A DNA stretch of 64,000 bases, from contig CAZLGW010000031.1 of the NCBI GenBank assembly GCA_964559125.1, positions 1 through 64,000 on the forward strand, read 5' to 3'. Each line of letters starts with the position of its first letter. Position 1 is the first letter of the stretch. The notes beneath the pieces were generated by a model, which ran no database searches, was not told the DNA's origin, and saw only the letters and a list, made by a program, of their open reading frames with translations. Below are positions 25,952 through 35,800 of the stretch, piece by piece. Origin of the DNA: Ravibacter sp964559125 (GTDB taxonomy: Bacteria > Bacteroidota > Bacteroidia > Cytophagales > Spirosomataceae). A program made the position numbers and the translations under genes.

Positions 25952-27244
25952 CTACTCTTCAGGAAGATAAGTCAGGCAACTGAACTGGCTCTCGTCAAAC
26001 ATTTCCCGGGCCACATCATGGAGCTCTCGGGAAGTAATAAGCCTTATCTTTTCGAAAATTTCGGAAAGTGATTCTACTTTACGAACATCCAGGAGACTTT
26101 TAGCCATCATGAGCATAAAGCTGTTGTTGCTTTCTTCCGACATAGCCAGCTGTCCCATGATCTGTCCTTTTGTATAATGTAGTTGGGCGCCGGTAAGGGG
26201 AATCTCTCTTAATTTTTTGAATTCCTTCATAATGAGGGAAATGCTTTTGTCAAGATGCTTCCGTTCCGTACCGAAAAAGACACCGAAAAAGCCGCTGTCA
26301 AGGTATGGGGTATAGCTTGCGTCGATGGCATATACGAAGCCGTGCTTTTCCCTTAAAGCCATGTTAAACCGCGAATTCATTCCCGGCCCGCCCAACAGGT
26401 TGGTAAGGATAAAGAGATGAAGCCTTCGTTCATCATCCAGGGCATAGGCGGTTTTCCCCAGCGCACATTGTACCTGCGTAAGATCCCGGCGTACCATTTT
26501 TGTCTGAGGACTGTAGACCGCAGGCCTCACCCTGCTGCGTACTACGTGGGTAGCGGGGATGTCTTCCAGGTACCGGCTCACGACCTTGACGACCTTCTGC
26601 ATCGGGAACCTGCTTACCGAAGAAAATACGATTCGGGAAGTATCGAGATTATCTTTGATAAATACGCTGAGATCTTTTTTGGTAAAGGAACCGACTGTTT
26701 CCGAGGTTCCGAGAATATTGTATCCCAACGAATGTCCCTCAAACACCATTGCATCGAAGTCATCCTGTATAGCGTCTTCAGGAGAGTCGCTGTACATCGC
26801 CATTTCTTCCAGTATCACGTTCCGCTCACGGTCGATCTGCTTTTCTGGAAAAACGGAATGAAAGGTAATATCGGCCAGGAGATCGGCCGCTTTTGAGAAA
26901 TGTTCGTCCAGTACCGAAGCGTGAAAGCAGATCTTTTCCTTGGTAGTATACGCATTGAGCTCGCCTCCTACCCTTTCGAGGCTGTTGATGATATGATGCG
27001 ACCGCCTTTTTTCTGTTCCCTTAAAGGCCATATGCTCCCAGAAATGCGCAAGCCCTTCCTGGCCGGGTTTTTCGTCCCGGCTGCCGATATCCAGCATAAT
27101 ACCGCAATGTGCGATCCGGGTGTTAGATACCTGCTTGTGGGCCAGGCGTATGCCGTTGGGAAATGTATATAGTTCGTATTCCTCTTTAAGAGAATTTAGC
27201 GGCGCTCCTCCTGCGAGTCTCTGCTTCGTGTTGTAATAGGCCAT
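25952..27244 (-). CDS. M16-family zinc peptidase (processing peptidase-like)
   Basis: A 430-residue protein starting at the ATG at 27244; the open frame runs further upstream, past the -7 box and into the region of the divergent gene. The inverted zinc motif HFWEH (His67, Glu70, His71) lies in GLAHFWEHMAFKGTEKR, and the third ligand lies in NVILEEMAMYSDSPED (Glu near 147). GMNSRFNMALREKHGFVYAI is the substrate-binding region of the second half. The length matches single-subunit bacterial M16B peptidases related to mitochondrial processing peptidase. No signal peptide is visible. Confidence 0.92.
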   Translation of the reverse strand: MAYYNTKQRLAGGAPLNSLKEEYELYTFPNGIRLAHKQVSNTRIAHCGIMLDIGSRDEKPGQEGLAHFWEHMAFKGTEKRRSHHIINSLERVGGELNAYTTKEKICFHASVLDEHFSKAADLLADITFHSVFPEKQIDRERNVILEEMAMYSDSPEDAIQDDFDAMVFEGHSLGYNILGTSETVGSFTKKDLSVFIKDNLDTSRIVFSSVSRFPMQKVVKVVSRYLEDIPATHVVRSRVRPAVYSPQTKMVRRDLTQVQCALGKTAYALDDERRLHLFILTNLLGGPGMNSRFNMALREKHGFVYAIDASYTPYLDSGFFGVFFGTERKHLDKSISLIMKEFKKLREIPLTGAQLHYTKGQIMGQLAMSEESNNSFMLMMAKSLLDVRKVESLSEIFEKIRLITSRELHDVAREMFDESQFSCLTYLPEE

Positions 27245-27282
27245 TGCTACAAAAATCAGCACAAATTTCTCGTGCGTTACAG

Positions 27283-27290
27283 CAAAATTA
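27283..27290 (-). promoter_or_regulatory. Predicted -7 box for the M16 peptidase gene
   Basis: TAATTTTG on the minus strand is a full match to TAnnTTTG, 38 bases upstream of the ATG at 27244. It supports the shorter start. Confidence 0.5.
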
Positions 27291-27347
27291 CTCAATTTTA
27301 CCCAATTATAAGCTATCTCAAAAAACCCCCGGGGCGATCCCCGCGTT

Positions 27348-28340
27348 ATGGTCCCGAAACAAATATTAGTTATCCAGACTGCTTTCATCGGAGACGTCGT
27401 CCTGGCTACTTCCCTCCTGGAAACCCTTCATCTCGGGTTACCGGATGCCAAAATAGACATTGCCGTCAGGAAGGGTAACGAAACGCTGTTCGCAGAGCAT
27501 CCGTTTTTACGTAACGTCCTGATCTGGGATAAAAAAGGGGGTAAATACAAAAGCCTTGTCAAGCTGCTTCAGCATATTCGCAGACAACGCTACGATCATG
27601 TCATTAACCTGCAGCGCTACGGGGCCACAGGGTTGCTGACTGCTTTTTCCTGGGCGGGAAATACTGCCGGCTTCGATAAGAATCCCCTTTCCTTTCTCTT
27701 TTCCCGCCGCTATCCTCACCGCTTTGAAGAGGGAATTCATGAAACGGACAGGAACTACCTGCTGGCCGGCGGGATAACGGATGCCGCACTTCAGAAACCG
27801 AAGCTATACCCCCGGGAAGCCGACTACCGGAGCATTTCGCATCTTCAGAAAACACCCTACTATTGTATCGCCCCCACGTCGGTATGGTTCACAAAACAGT
27901 TCCCACCGGAGCAGTGGAGCAGGCTCATCGACCTTTTGTCCTCACAACATCCCGTTTACCTGCTGGGTAGTCCGGCAGATAAGGCCATTGCCGAAAAGCT
28001 GGCCGGCAATCACGACCATGTAGTCAACCTCTGCGGGAAACTCTCTTTCCTTGAGTCTGCGGCCCTGATGCAAGGAGCCCGGATGAATTACGTCAACGAC
28101 TCGGCTCCCATGCACCTTTGCTCTGCGGTAAACGCCCCGGTCTGTGCTGTCTATTGCTCTACTATCCCTGAATTCGGCTACGGACCGCTCTCCGACCGCT
28201 CATTTGTAATCCAGACCACAGAAGCGCTGCCATGTCGCCCGTGCGGTATTCACGGTCACAAAGCATGTCCTGAGGGTCACTTCCGCTGTGCAACTTCGAT
28301 AGATACCAGCCGGATAGTAGCTTTGACAGCCGTTTCCTAA
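27348..28340 (+). CDS. GT9 heptosyltransferase-family glycosyltransferase
   Basis: A 330-residue protein with the two Rossmann-like halves of GT9 ADP-heptose:LPS heptosyltransferases. The N-terminus VIQTAFIGDVVLATSLLETL is the family start, with the conserved Asp in GD. VINLQRYGATGLLTAFSWAG follows, the middle carries the donor-side segment YCIAPTSVWFTKQFPPEQW, and the C-terminal half has YVNDSAPMHLCSAVNAPVCAVY (the NDS/TGPMHLA-type motif). It likely extends the lipopolysaccharide core. WaaF-like and WaaC-like members cannot be separated here. It is divergent from the M16 gene. Confidence 0.85.
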   Translation: MVPKQILVIQTAFIGDVVLATSLLETLHLGLPDAKIDIAVRKGNETLFAEHPFLRNVLIWDKKGGKYKSLVKLLQHIRRQRYDHVINLQRYGATGLLTAFSWAGNTAGFDKNPLSFLFSRRYPHRFEEGIHETDRNYLLAGGITDAALQKPKLYPREADYRSISHLQKTPYYCIAPTSVWFTKQFPPEQWSRLIDLLSSQHPVYLLGSPADKAIAEKLAGNHDHVVNLCGKLSFLESAALMQGARMNYVNDSAPMHLCSAVNAPVCAVYCSTIPEFGYGPLSDRSFVIQTTEALPCRPCGIHGHKACPEGHFRCATSIDTSRIVALTAVS

Positions 28341-28475
28341 AAAAGAGGTTGTTTACAACTTTTCCGGGTAAGACTATTCAGCTTTCCCGCCTAAATTTAC
28401 TCCCGGTTTAAGCAGCTAACGGCCGGCCGGCATGTCCGCTTAAATCCAGTTGAATCATACTATACTATTTCGATC

Positions 28476-29714
28476 ATGAGAAATCATTCTTTTCCCGGAA
28501 GCCTCCCGCGGCTAATCATCCTCTTGTTTGCCTTCATACCAGCCGCTCTGACTGTTGCCTATCCATTGAAACCTCCGTTATGGATTCCGGAAACCGCTCT
28601 GCCATCTATTCTGATAAACGGTATTGTCCTGGCAGCATACTACCTCCCGGAGACATTTTGGTTTTCCTGTACGGTTGTCCTGCTTTTCTTCACCGCTATT
28701 TTCTTTTACCGCCGGTCTCTTACGTTAACCGTCCCGGGCGCACGGGTTCTCTATCTTTCTCTCGGCGACGGCTCCGATCTGAGAACCAGCAGGGAGATCA
28801 GCAGTCTGGCCTGCGCCGGCGCAACGGTAGATTTTCTCGGGATGGGTAGTAGTTCGTCACCCCGGTCACTCTTCCGGTACCTGGCCTGCTCGGCTTTGCT
28901 TTTGGTAAGGCATCGTTATCATTCTGTTCACATTGCCGGCGAAAGGCTGCTCATGACACTCTGGCCGTTCCTTTGGCTGCAACGCCAGGTTGTCGCCGAC
29001 CTGTTTGAGCCGGTATGCGTTCGTTCCGGCCTTGAAGCCCGGGTATGGAAACTGCTCAGGAAATTCCTGTACCTGCCTGCCACAACCCTGATTGTACCCG
29101 ATGAGAGCTGCTTCCGGCTGTCGCCTGACAAGGTTAAAAAGAAGATGTTAATACTCCCCGATTTCCCGCCGCCCTATAACGGCCCTGTTGCGTCACAACC
29201 ACAATCCCGGCTTACTATCTTTTACTACGGACAGCTCGGAAAAGGCCCGGGTACAGAGGTCATTTCCGGCCTTCTGGATTCCGGGAAGCCGGTACGCGTG
29301 CTAATGGCAGGCCGTATTACAGACAAGGCCACCGAACGCCTCTCCCGGCATCCTGCTGTAAAATGGATGGGCCCGGTGTCCCACCCGGAAGCACTGAGGA
29401 TTGCCGCTACCCAATCCGACTTTCTGATTTGCCCGGACGGCAGGATAAATGGGAAATATGAAAGTCTTTCGGGAATATACGACGCGATCCAGGCGGAAAA
29501 GCCGGTGATCACTCATCCGGAATCCCTGGTTTCCCGCTTCGCCAACTGCTATCCGGCCTGTTATGTGATGCCTTCGTACAAAATCACCGAATTCGATAGC
29601 CTCTACAACCACCTGCTTTTATTCAGGAAGCAATTCACTCCCCTGAAAAAGCTGAAGGAAGGCTGCGTATGGAGTAAAGTCGAAAAAAAGCTGATCTATG
29701 CGCATAAGCTGTAA
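28476..29714 (+). CDS. Membrane-anchored GT-B-like glycosyltransferase of uncertain family
   Basis: A 412-residue protein with two to three N-terminal membrane helices (about residues 10-85), then VLYLSLGDGSDLRTSREISSL, which resembles the acceptor domain of GT4-type enzymes. The C-terminal half has FYYGQLGKGPGTEVISGLL, KPVRVLMAGRITDKA, KWMGPVSHPEALRIAA, and DAIQAEKPVITHPES. That order matches the donor domain of GT4 proteins, but the canonical EX7E is not clear. It lies after the GT9 gene with a 135-base gap and probably acts on surface polysaccharide. The substrate is unknown. Confidence 0.62.
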   Translation: MRNHSFPGSLPRLIILLFAFIPAALTVAYPLKPPLWIPETALPSILINGIVLAAYYLPETFWFSCTVVLLFFTAIFFYRRSLTLTVPGARVLYLSLGDGSDLRTSREISSLACAGATVDFLGMGSSSSPRSLFRYLACSALLLVRHRYHSVHIAGERLLMTLWPFLWLQRQVVADLFEPVCVRSGLEARVWKLLRKFLYLPATTLIVPDESCFRLSPDKVKKKMLILPDFPPPYNGPVASQPQSRLTIFYYGQLGKGPGTEVISGLLDSGKPVRVLMAGRITDKATERLSRHPAVKWMGPVSHPEALRIAATQSDFLICPDGRINGKYESLSGIYDAIQAEKPVITHPESLVSRFANCYPACYVMPSYKITEFDSLYNHLLLFRKQFTPLKKLKEGCVWSKVEKKLIYAHKL

Positions 29715-29766
29715 ATTCGCAGAGAATCTATAAACAAGCCTCTCAATTCAATACTGTATTTCCATC

Positions 29767-30675
29767 ATGAATATCCAACAACTGGAATACATCGTTGCGG
29801 TAGACAATCACCGGCATTTTGTACAGGCCGCCGACCAGTGTTGCGTAACGCAGCCTACCCTGAGTATGATGATCAAAAAGCTGGAAGACGAGCTGGATAT
29901 TAAAATATTCGACCGAAACAAGCAACCGATCGTACCCACCGATATCGGCTCCCAGGTAATCAGCCAGGCCAGGATAGTGCTGAAAGAAGCCAACCGGATA
30001 CGTGAAATGGCGCGGAGCTTTAACGGAGCCATGAACGGGGATCTGCGGATCGGGATCATCCCCACCGTTTCGCCTTATGTTCTACCTGTTCTTGTACCTC
30101 AATTCGCACAAAAATACCCGGATGTCAACTTCCAGGTAAACGAAATGGTCACAGAACGCATTGTAACCGAGCTCAGGAACGGAAACATCGATGCAGCCAT
30201 AGTCGCCACTTCCATACAGGAAGCCGCGTTTCACGAGTCGGCCCTTTACAGGGAAAAATTCTATATATACTTATCCCAGGACAACGGCCTGTATGACAAA
30301 GCTTATATCGTACCGGAAGATATCAGGGGAGACGAATTGTGGCTGCTCGAAGAAGGGCACTGCTTAAGCGACCAGATCAGAAAATTCTGCGAGCTCAGGA
30401 AAAGCCAGGTCAATAAGCTGTTCACTTTCAGGTCGGGCAGTATCGAAACACTGATCAGGATGGTAGAGCGCAATGGAGGGATTACGATCCTGCCTGAGCT
30501 TGCAGCCCGGGAGTTGCCGCCGGAGAAAAAACGCTTCCTTAGAAATTTCCGTGATCCCGCCCCCTACAGGGAAGTCAGGATCGTAACCAACCGCGAAGAA
30601 GTAAAAGCCCGGCTTGTAGACGCGCTTTCAGAAGAGATCCGGCTGGTGATCAATCCATTACTGGAAGGTGGCTAA
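29767..30675 (+). CDS. oxyR: OxyR-type peroxide-sensing LysR regulator
   Basis: A 302-residue LysR protein. The N-terminal winged helix-turn-helix is HFVQAADQCCVTQPTLSMMIKKLE. The regulatory domain contains the peroxide switch: EEGHCLSDQIRKFC, with Cys199 and Cys208, the same numbers and spacing as the E. coli OxyR disulfide pair. FRSGSIETLIRMVERNGGITILPELA is also typical. Oxidation by hydrogen peroxide should activate antioxidant genes. None of the usual targets (katG, ahpC, dps) lies beside it, so it presumably acts in trans. Confidence 0.93.
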   Translation: MNIQQLEYIVAVDNHRHFVQAADQCCVTQPTLSMMIKKLEDELDIKIFDRNKQPIVPTDIGSQVISQARIVLKEANRIREMARSFNGAMNGDLRIGIIPTVSPYVLPVLVPQFAQKYPDVNFQVNEMVTERIVTELRNGNIDAAIVATSIQEAAFHESALYREKFYIYLSQDNGLYDKAYIVPEDIRGDELWLLEEGHCLSDQIRKFCELRKSQVNKLFTFRSGSIETLIRMVERNGGITILPELAARELPPEKKRFLRNFRDPAPYREVRIVTNREEVKARLVDALSEEIRLVINPLLEGG

Positions 30676-30732
30676 CCTGCCTTCCGGTTAAAATCGCTAT
30701 ACTTTTTTATTCACCATACTTTCCTACATACT

Positions 30733-32010
30733 ATGAGAACATCTGCACTCGCCCTGCTTTTGGGTATCGTTTCTGTTATTCCTTCATTATCGCAAGCTCC
30801 CGTAACGTATTTCCGGCAGGATTTTTGCAAACCGGACATCCCGTTTCAGAGTGATACGCCGGGCACAGGCCAGGTCGATCACGTAATCACCACTTCTTCC
30901 GCCGCCGTAAGCCAGGGAGAATGCTACTTCGACGCAATGCGTACTTCGCCTACAGGCGGTGGCTCGGTGCGGATCGTAAGGACTTCGCCACTTGCTCTAC
31001 CCGCTTCTGATATGCTTCATGTCAGGATTGACCTTGAAGTCAGGGATATCACGCAGGAAGGCAACATTGCCGGGTACTTCGCGGTAGGCGACGAACTCAT
31101 CCACACGCATACCCTCCTTCCCAACGCTTCCCTTTTTTCAAAGCTTTCCATTGATTTCAAAGCCGACGGAACATATGCCCTGAGAGTTCCGGGTTCATCG
31201 GGAGCCGTGTTAAGCGACCCGCTTAGCGGACGTATCAGGCTTACGTGGGTCATGAATAACAAAGGTGATCATCTCACTTATCTGTCACCGCTGGAAACCT
31301 CCGAAAGCCTCGCCCCGGGAAAATACGATGTCTGGATAAACGACTTCCGCTGGATAAGCGGCGGCAATGCCATCAGCCGCGTCGCACTGAACAACTTTGC
31401 ATTCATCCTTTCAAACGGTGTAGGCACGGTCCGGCTGCACTACATTGAAATTAACAGCGCAAGTCCGCAGCTTCCTCTTGTACTTACCCGCTTCAAGGCC
31501 GAAAGGATTCTTCATGAAGCCATGATCTACTGGGAAATGGCAGCCGGACATACTGCTTCACAGTTTACCGTAGAACGCAGCAGCGACGAAATGAACTTCG
31601 AAGTTATCGGTACATTGCCCGTGGAAGACCTATCACAAAATCTCTACAGGTTCACTGACCCCTCACCTCTGGCCGGCTTCAACTACTACCGTCTTAAAAT
31701 GACCGGAGCTACGGGTGAAGTCAGGTTGTCTCCTATCGATGCGGTTTATTTTGATGTCGCTGCTCCTGATATAAAAATTGCACCCAATCCCTCACAGCCC
31801 GACAGGATCACCCTGCTTGCTTCCGGGATAAATCCTGAAAACATTTCGCTTTTTACTATGACGGGGCACCGGCTTCCATTCGGGCATGGTTATGATAATT
31901 CCGGTATGATGTTGAGTATTTATCCATCCACACCGCTTCCTTCTGGTATTTATTTTTTAAAAATCACCCAGGACCGGCTCTTAAAAACTGTTAAAGTAGT
32001 TATACCCTAG
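30733..32010 (+). CDS. Secreted protein with type A T9SS C-terminal sorting domain
   Basis: A 425-residue protein with signal peptide MRTSALALLLGIVSVIPSLSQ. Residues about 25-250 form a beta-rich region of unknown family. About 255-340 resembles a fibronectin-like spacer common in T9SS cargo (LTRFKAERILHEAMIYWEM, then FTVERSSDEMNFEVIGTL). The last 80 residues are the type A sorting domain: IKIAPNPSQPDRITL near its start and LPSGIYFLKITQDR near its end. It should be exported by the Sec and type IX systems. SprA, a part of that system, is encoded 0.8 kb downstream. Confidence 0.87.
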   Translation: MRTSALALLLGIVSVIPSLSQAPVTYFRQDFCKPDIPFQSDTPGTGQVDHVITTSSAAVSQGECYFDAMRTSPTGGGSVRIVRTSPLALPASDMLHVRIDLEVRDITQEGNIAGYFAVGDELIHTHTLLPNASLFSKLSIDFKADGTYALRVPGSSGAVLSDPLSGRIRLTWVMNNKGDHLTYLSPLETSESLAPGKYDVWINDFRWISGGNAISRVALNNFAFILSNGVGTVRLHYIEINSASPQLPLVLTRFKAERILHEAMIYWEMAAGHTASQFTVERSSDEMNFEVIGTLPVEDLSQNLYRFTDPSPLAGFNYYRLKMTGATGEVRLSPIDAVYFDVAAPDIKIAPNPSQPDRITLLASGINPENISLFTMTGHRLPFGHGYDNSGMMLSIYPSTPLPSGIYFLKITQDRLLKTVKVVIP

Positions 32011-32059
32011 CCGTATTCTGTTTACCTTGCAGCCGGAAAACGGAACGACTGTCGGAAAT

Positions 32060-32791
32060 ATGATCCTCAGGACAGAAAAGCTGATCAAGAAATACGGACA
32101 AAGGCTGGTTAATAACCTGGTAAGCTACCAGGTGGAGCAGGGAGAGATCGTCGGGTTGCTCGGACCCAACGGGGCAGGCAAGACCACTTCATTTTATATG
32201 GCAGTAGGTCTTGTCAAACCTAATAGCGGGAAGGTATACCTTGACGAGACAGATATCACTGATCTGCCCATGTACAAACGGGCCAGGCTGGGCCTGGGCT
32301 ACCTTGCCCAGGAAGCTTCCGTATTCAGACAGTTGACGGTAGAGGAAAATATCAAAGCGGTTCTTCAGTTTACCCGGCTTTCCAAAGCCGCGCAAAAAGA
32401 CAAGATGGAAGAGCTCCTGGAAGAGTTCAGCCTTCTCCATGTCCGTAAGAGCAGAGGATCGGTACTTTCCGGGGGTGAGCGTCGCAGAACCGAAATAGCC
32501 CGGGCCCTTGCAGTAGACCCTAAGTTTATCCTACTCGACGAACCCTTTGCTGGTGTCGACCCTATCGCTGTAGAAGATATTCAGCATATCGTAGCCAGGC
32601 TTAAGCACAAGAACATCGGGATCCTTATTACCGACCACAACGTAAACGAAACCCTGTCGATTACCGACAGAGCTTATCTCCTCTTTGAAGGTAAAATTCT
32701 GAAGGAAGGAACGGCAGAAGAACTTGCAGCCGACGAGCAGGTAAGAAAGCTGTACCTCGGCCAGCATTTCGAGCTGAAACGAAAAATCTGA
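32060..32791 (+). CDS. lptB: LPS export ABC transporter ATP-binding protein LptB
   Basis: A 243-residue ATPase starting at the ATG at 32060 (MILRTEKLIKKYG), rather than a TTG at 32027. Walker A is GLLGPNGAGKTTSFYM, the signature is SGGERRRTEIARAL, Walker B is FILLDEPFAGVDP, and the switch histidine is in ITDHNVNETL. The RRRTEIARAL variant and GLGYLAQEASVFRQLTVEEN are specific to LptB. It powers extraction of lipopolysaccharide from the inner membrane with LptF and LptG, which are not in the window. Confidence 0.95.
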   Translation: MILRTEKLIKKYGQRLVNNLVSYQVEQGEIVGLLGPNGAGKTTSFYMAVGLVKPNSGKVYLDETDITDLPMYKRARLGLGYLAQEASVFRQLTVEENIKAVLQFTRLSKAAQKDKMEELLEEFSLLHVRKSRGSVLSGGERRRTEIARALAVDPKFILLDEPFAGVDPIAVEDIQHIVARLKHKNIGILITDHNVNETLSITDRAYLLFEGKILKEGTAEELAADEQVRKLYLGQHFELKRKI

Positions 32792-32830
32792 GATTGGCCA
32801 ACCTTAAAAGTAAGCGGAGGTGCCATGCAC

Positions 32831-35800
32831 TTATTCCGCCAGGTTAAATCTCAGTTGAACCCCTCCCGACGATACCGACCTGTAGAAGCTATTTGAAACC
32901 AGCGGATCGTTGAACATCCGCTCAAAGTAAAACTGAAGACTCAGACGATTGCTCACCACGTAATTGATGGTAGGCCGGAGCTGGAAATTGATATTACCGG
33001 CCGTCGGCGTATTTTCAGCTACCTCCCGTTTTATACCCGCTTCCTCTATCTCGATAATTTTGCGCTGTATAGAACGCGTGTCCCTGAAAGTAACCGACAT
33101 TTGTGCCGTCAGGTCATTTTTCAGCCTTCTGGTCGCACCGTTTATCTTGAACGGAAGTGCCATATTATTTTTGGTAAAACCAACGCTGATGGTCAGATCC
33201 TGGTTAAACAGTTCCTGCATCTGGGTGTTGGCAAGATTGAGTGCCACGGTGCGGTCACGGTTGTAATCGATCCTGCCGGTTATCTGGCCGACAGTGCGGA
33301 AGTTAATCCCGATCAGCGGCGAAAACCGCTCCGCCATGGTGATAGTGCTCATCGCAAATACCGGGATGTAGTGCCCATATTCGTTGACATGATTATACAA
33401 CGGACTGTTATTCATCAGGTTTGATGCCATCAGGTAGCCTGTAACGGCCAGGTTGACATACATCTCCTCGTAGTTCAGGGAAGAGGTAAAATTACCCACG
33501 CTATAAGTCGAGGTATAATTATGCTCTATGGAGAACGATTGGAATATGTTTTTGAACAGGGGTATCTGCGACAGCCCGTTGTAGCGCACCGACCAGTTCG
33601 GGAAAGGCATCTTGAGGAACGGGCTTGTTCTCATTTTCCCTGTACTGTCTGCCCCCCGTCCGCTATAGGCTGCAAAGAAAGACGGTATCAGCACATCCTG
33701 GGAATTCCTGTTGTAAGTACCTTCTCCTATATTCTCCGGGGCACTGTTGAGCCTGTCCGCTATAATTCCCCGGTACCTGATAAAATTATCGAACACCGGT
33801 GAGCTGTGGTCCCTGTTCATCTTGGAGAGGGCAGTCCTGAACGACATAAAAGACATGCTGTACTGTCCGTTCCGGAGCGGGCTTTCCGATTGGTAGATCC
33901 CCCCGGAGTCGGGCCGGTAAAATTCCTGGTAGGCATCCCGGCGCGTGTAATCGGCCTTTATGTTGATCTGAAAATCCTTGAAGGGCTCAAGCGAGGTATT
34001 GGCGTTGAAACGCTTGTCAACCGTCTGCTGAAAAGGCTGGTTCAGGATACGGCTGTCGGTCAGCCATCCTTTGGCCGCCGCCTGTTTCTGGAAATCCCGC
34101 TGCTGCTCACCGAGCACAAAGCCCAGACCGGGTGCCCCGCCTTTATCAAGCCCGAAAAAGCGTGGTGTCCCCAGGAAACCGGGAAGCGCCGTAGTCTCCA
34201 GTACCGAATAGCTGAAATTGATGCCGCGCACGGTCATCAGTAAACGGGTAAAGTCCTTCAAGACCTGGCTCGACTGGGTTTTCATCTCCTCTATATCACC
34301 AGGGCTTCTCGTAAAGTTTTTTCTTGCCGTTCCGGGCGTATTGGCAAATTTGAGATACTTGAGCTTATTGTAAAGCGCGACGAAATCGACGCGGCCGCTG
34401 ATGCCCCGCTCCCTGCTGTTCCTGAGGATATTCCCGAACTCCGACCCGTTTTCATCAACAGCTCCAAAGGCGTTGGCCATAAAATTATACCCGATGCGAT
34501 GGTTATAGTCTGCCGCAAGCCAATCGGTAAGCGGAAGCTTATCCAGCGGCAGCCTCCAGGTCAGGTTGATCCTCTGGTCAAAGTCTTTGATCCTGCCGAG
34601 GTTTTTGAAATTACGCCAGAGCGAATCCTTTTTCTCTTCCGTATCCAGGTCGCCGTAAGGCTCATCCACCATCGCCCGCGCCGCAGCATTGTATGTCACC
34701 ACTACGCTTTTGGTCAGGTTCCAGGTGAAATCGTAGAAGCGGTTAAACCAGAAAAACTTTTCAAAATAGGGTAATTGTCCATCTGTAGTAAGATCGGAAT
34801 TGCGGAGCTGGGTACGCATAAAATTGCGTTCCACATCAGCTCTCACTGCCATTGATGTCGGGAAAAGATTAAGGTTAAAATCCTTGATGAAGGCAGCATA
34901 GGCATTCGTTACCTTCCAGTTCTTAAACGGCTCGAGAGGCTTGGCGGTTTTCGAGAAAGCGTATGCAATCCCGCCCTTGTACATTTTCTGAAGGAAAGAT
35001 TCGGTCAGTATGTTCGTCTTTTTCAGATCATTGAATGCATAAGTAAAGGCAAAGTTCTCAAAATCGTAAAAATGCGGAGTACGGGAGCCTGTTCCCATCC
35101 TCATTTTTCTGACGTTAGATAAATTGATCCCCCTCCTTGTGGTATTGTCTACCACCATCCGGCGATACCGTTCCCTCTCATCAAAATCCCTGAGGTTATC
35201 GAGGGAGGTTTTGAGACGCATGTCCGGGTCCAGAGGGTCAAATGTAGGGGCAACCTGCTTGCGATCGTAATTGAGGAAAAGCGGGATACTGAAACCCCAT
35301 TGCTCCGGCAGGAACTTATCTACCGCCACGTTAGAGGCAATGCCGAAATCGCTGGTAAATGCCCTCGAACGCTCCCCGATCTTGGTCTGAACACCTCCGA
35401 AACCGAAGGTTTCCACCCTTCCTGTAGCCTTTATGGTAGCGAGGTCGGCAAGCTTTGCATCGAGCTGGCCGATAGCCGACCACCCCGCCGTCTGGTCAAA
35501 GCCTTCTACATGCAGCTCGTTCACCCACAGGCAGAAGCTCTGGGGACGCTCGTCATCGGATACCGGGTTTCTCAGGCCGATCATCATTACGCGTACCAGG
35601 CTCAGATCAGGGTTTCCCACTACGGTAATCCGGTAGAGCCCGTCGGAGCTAAGCATCGAATAGGGCTGCGAATAGCTTCTCCCCCACTCCTGGTTTCGCC
35701 GGGACTTGACATTGAGAAGATCCTGCAGGTCAAAGTTGATTTCGTTGGCTTCAGGCCACACGGCCGTAGCAACGGCTTCTCCCGGCCGTGTAGCAACCAG

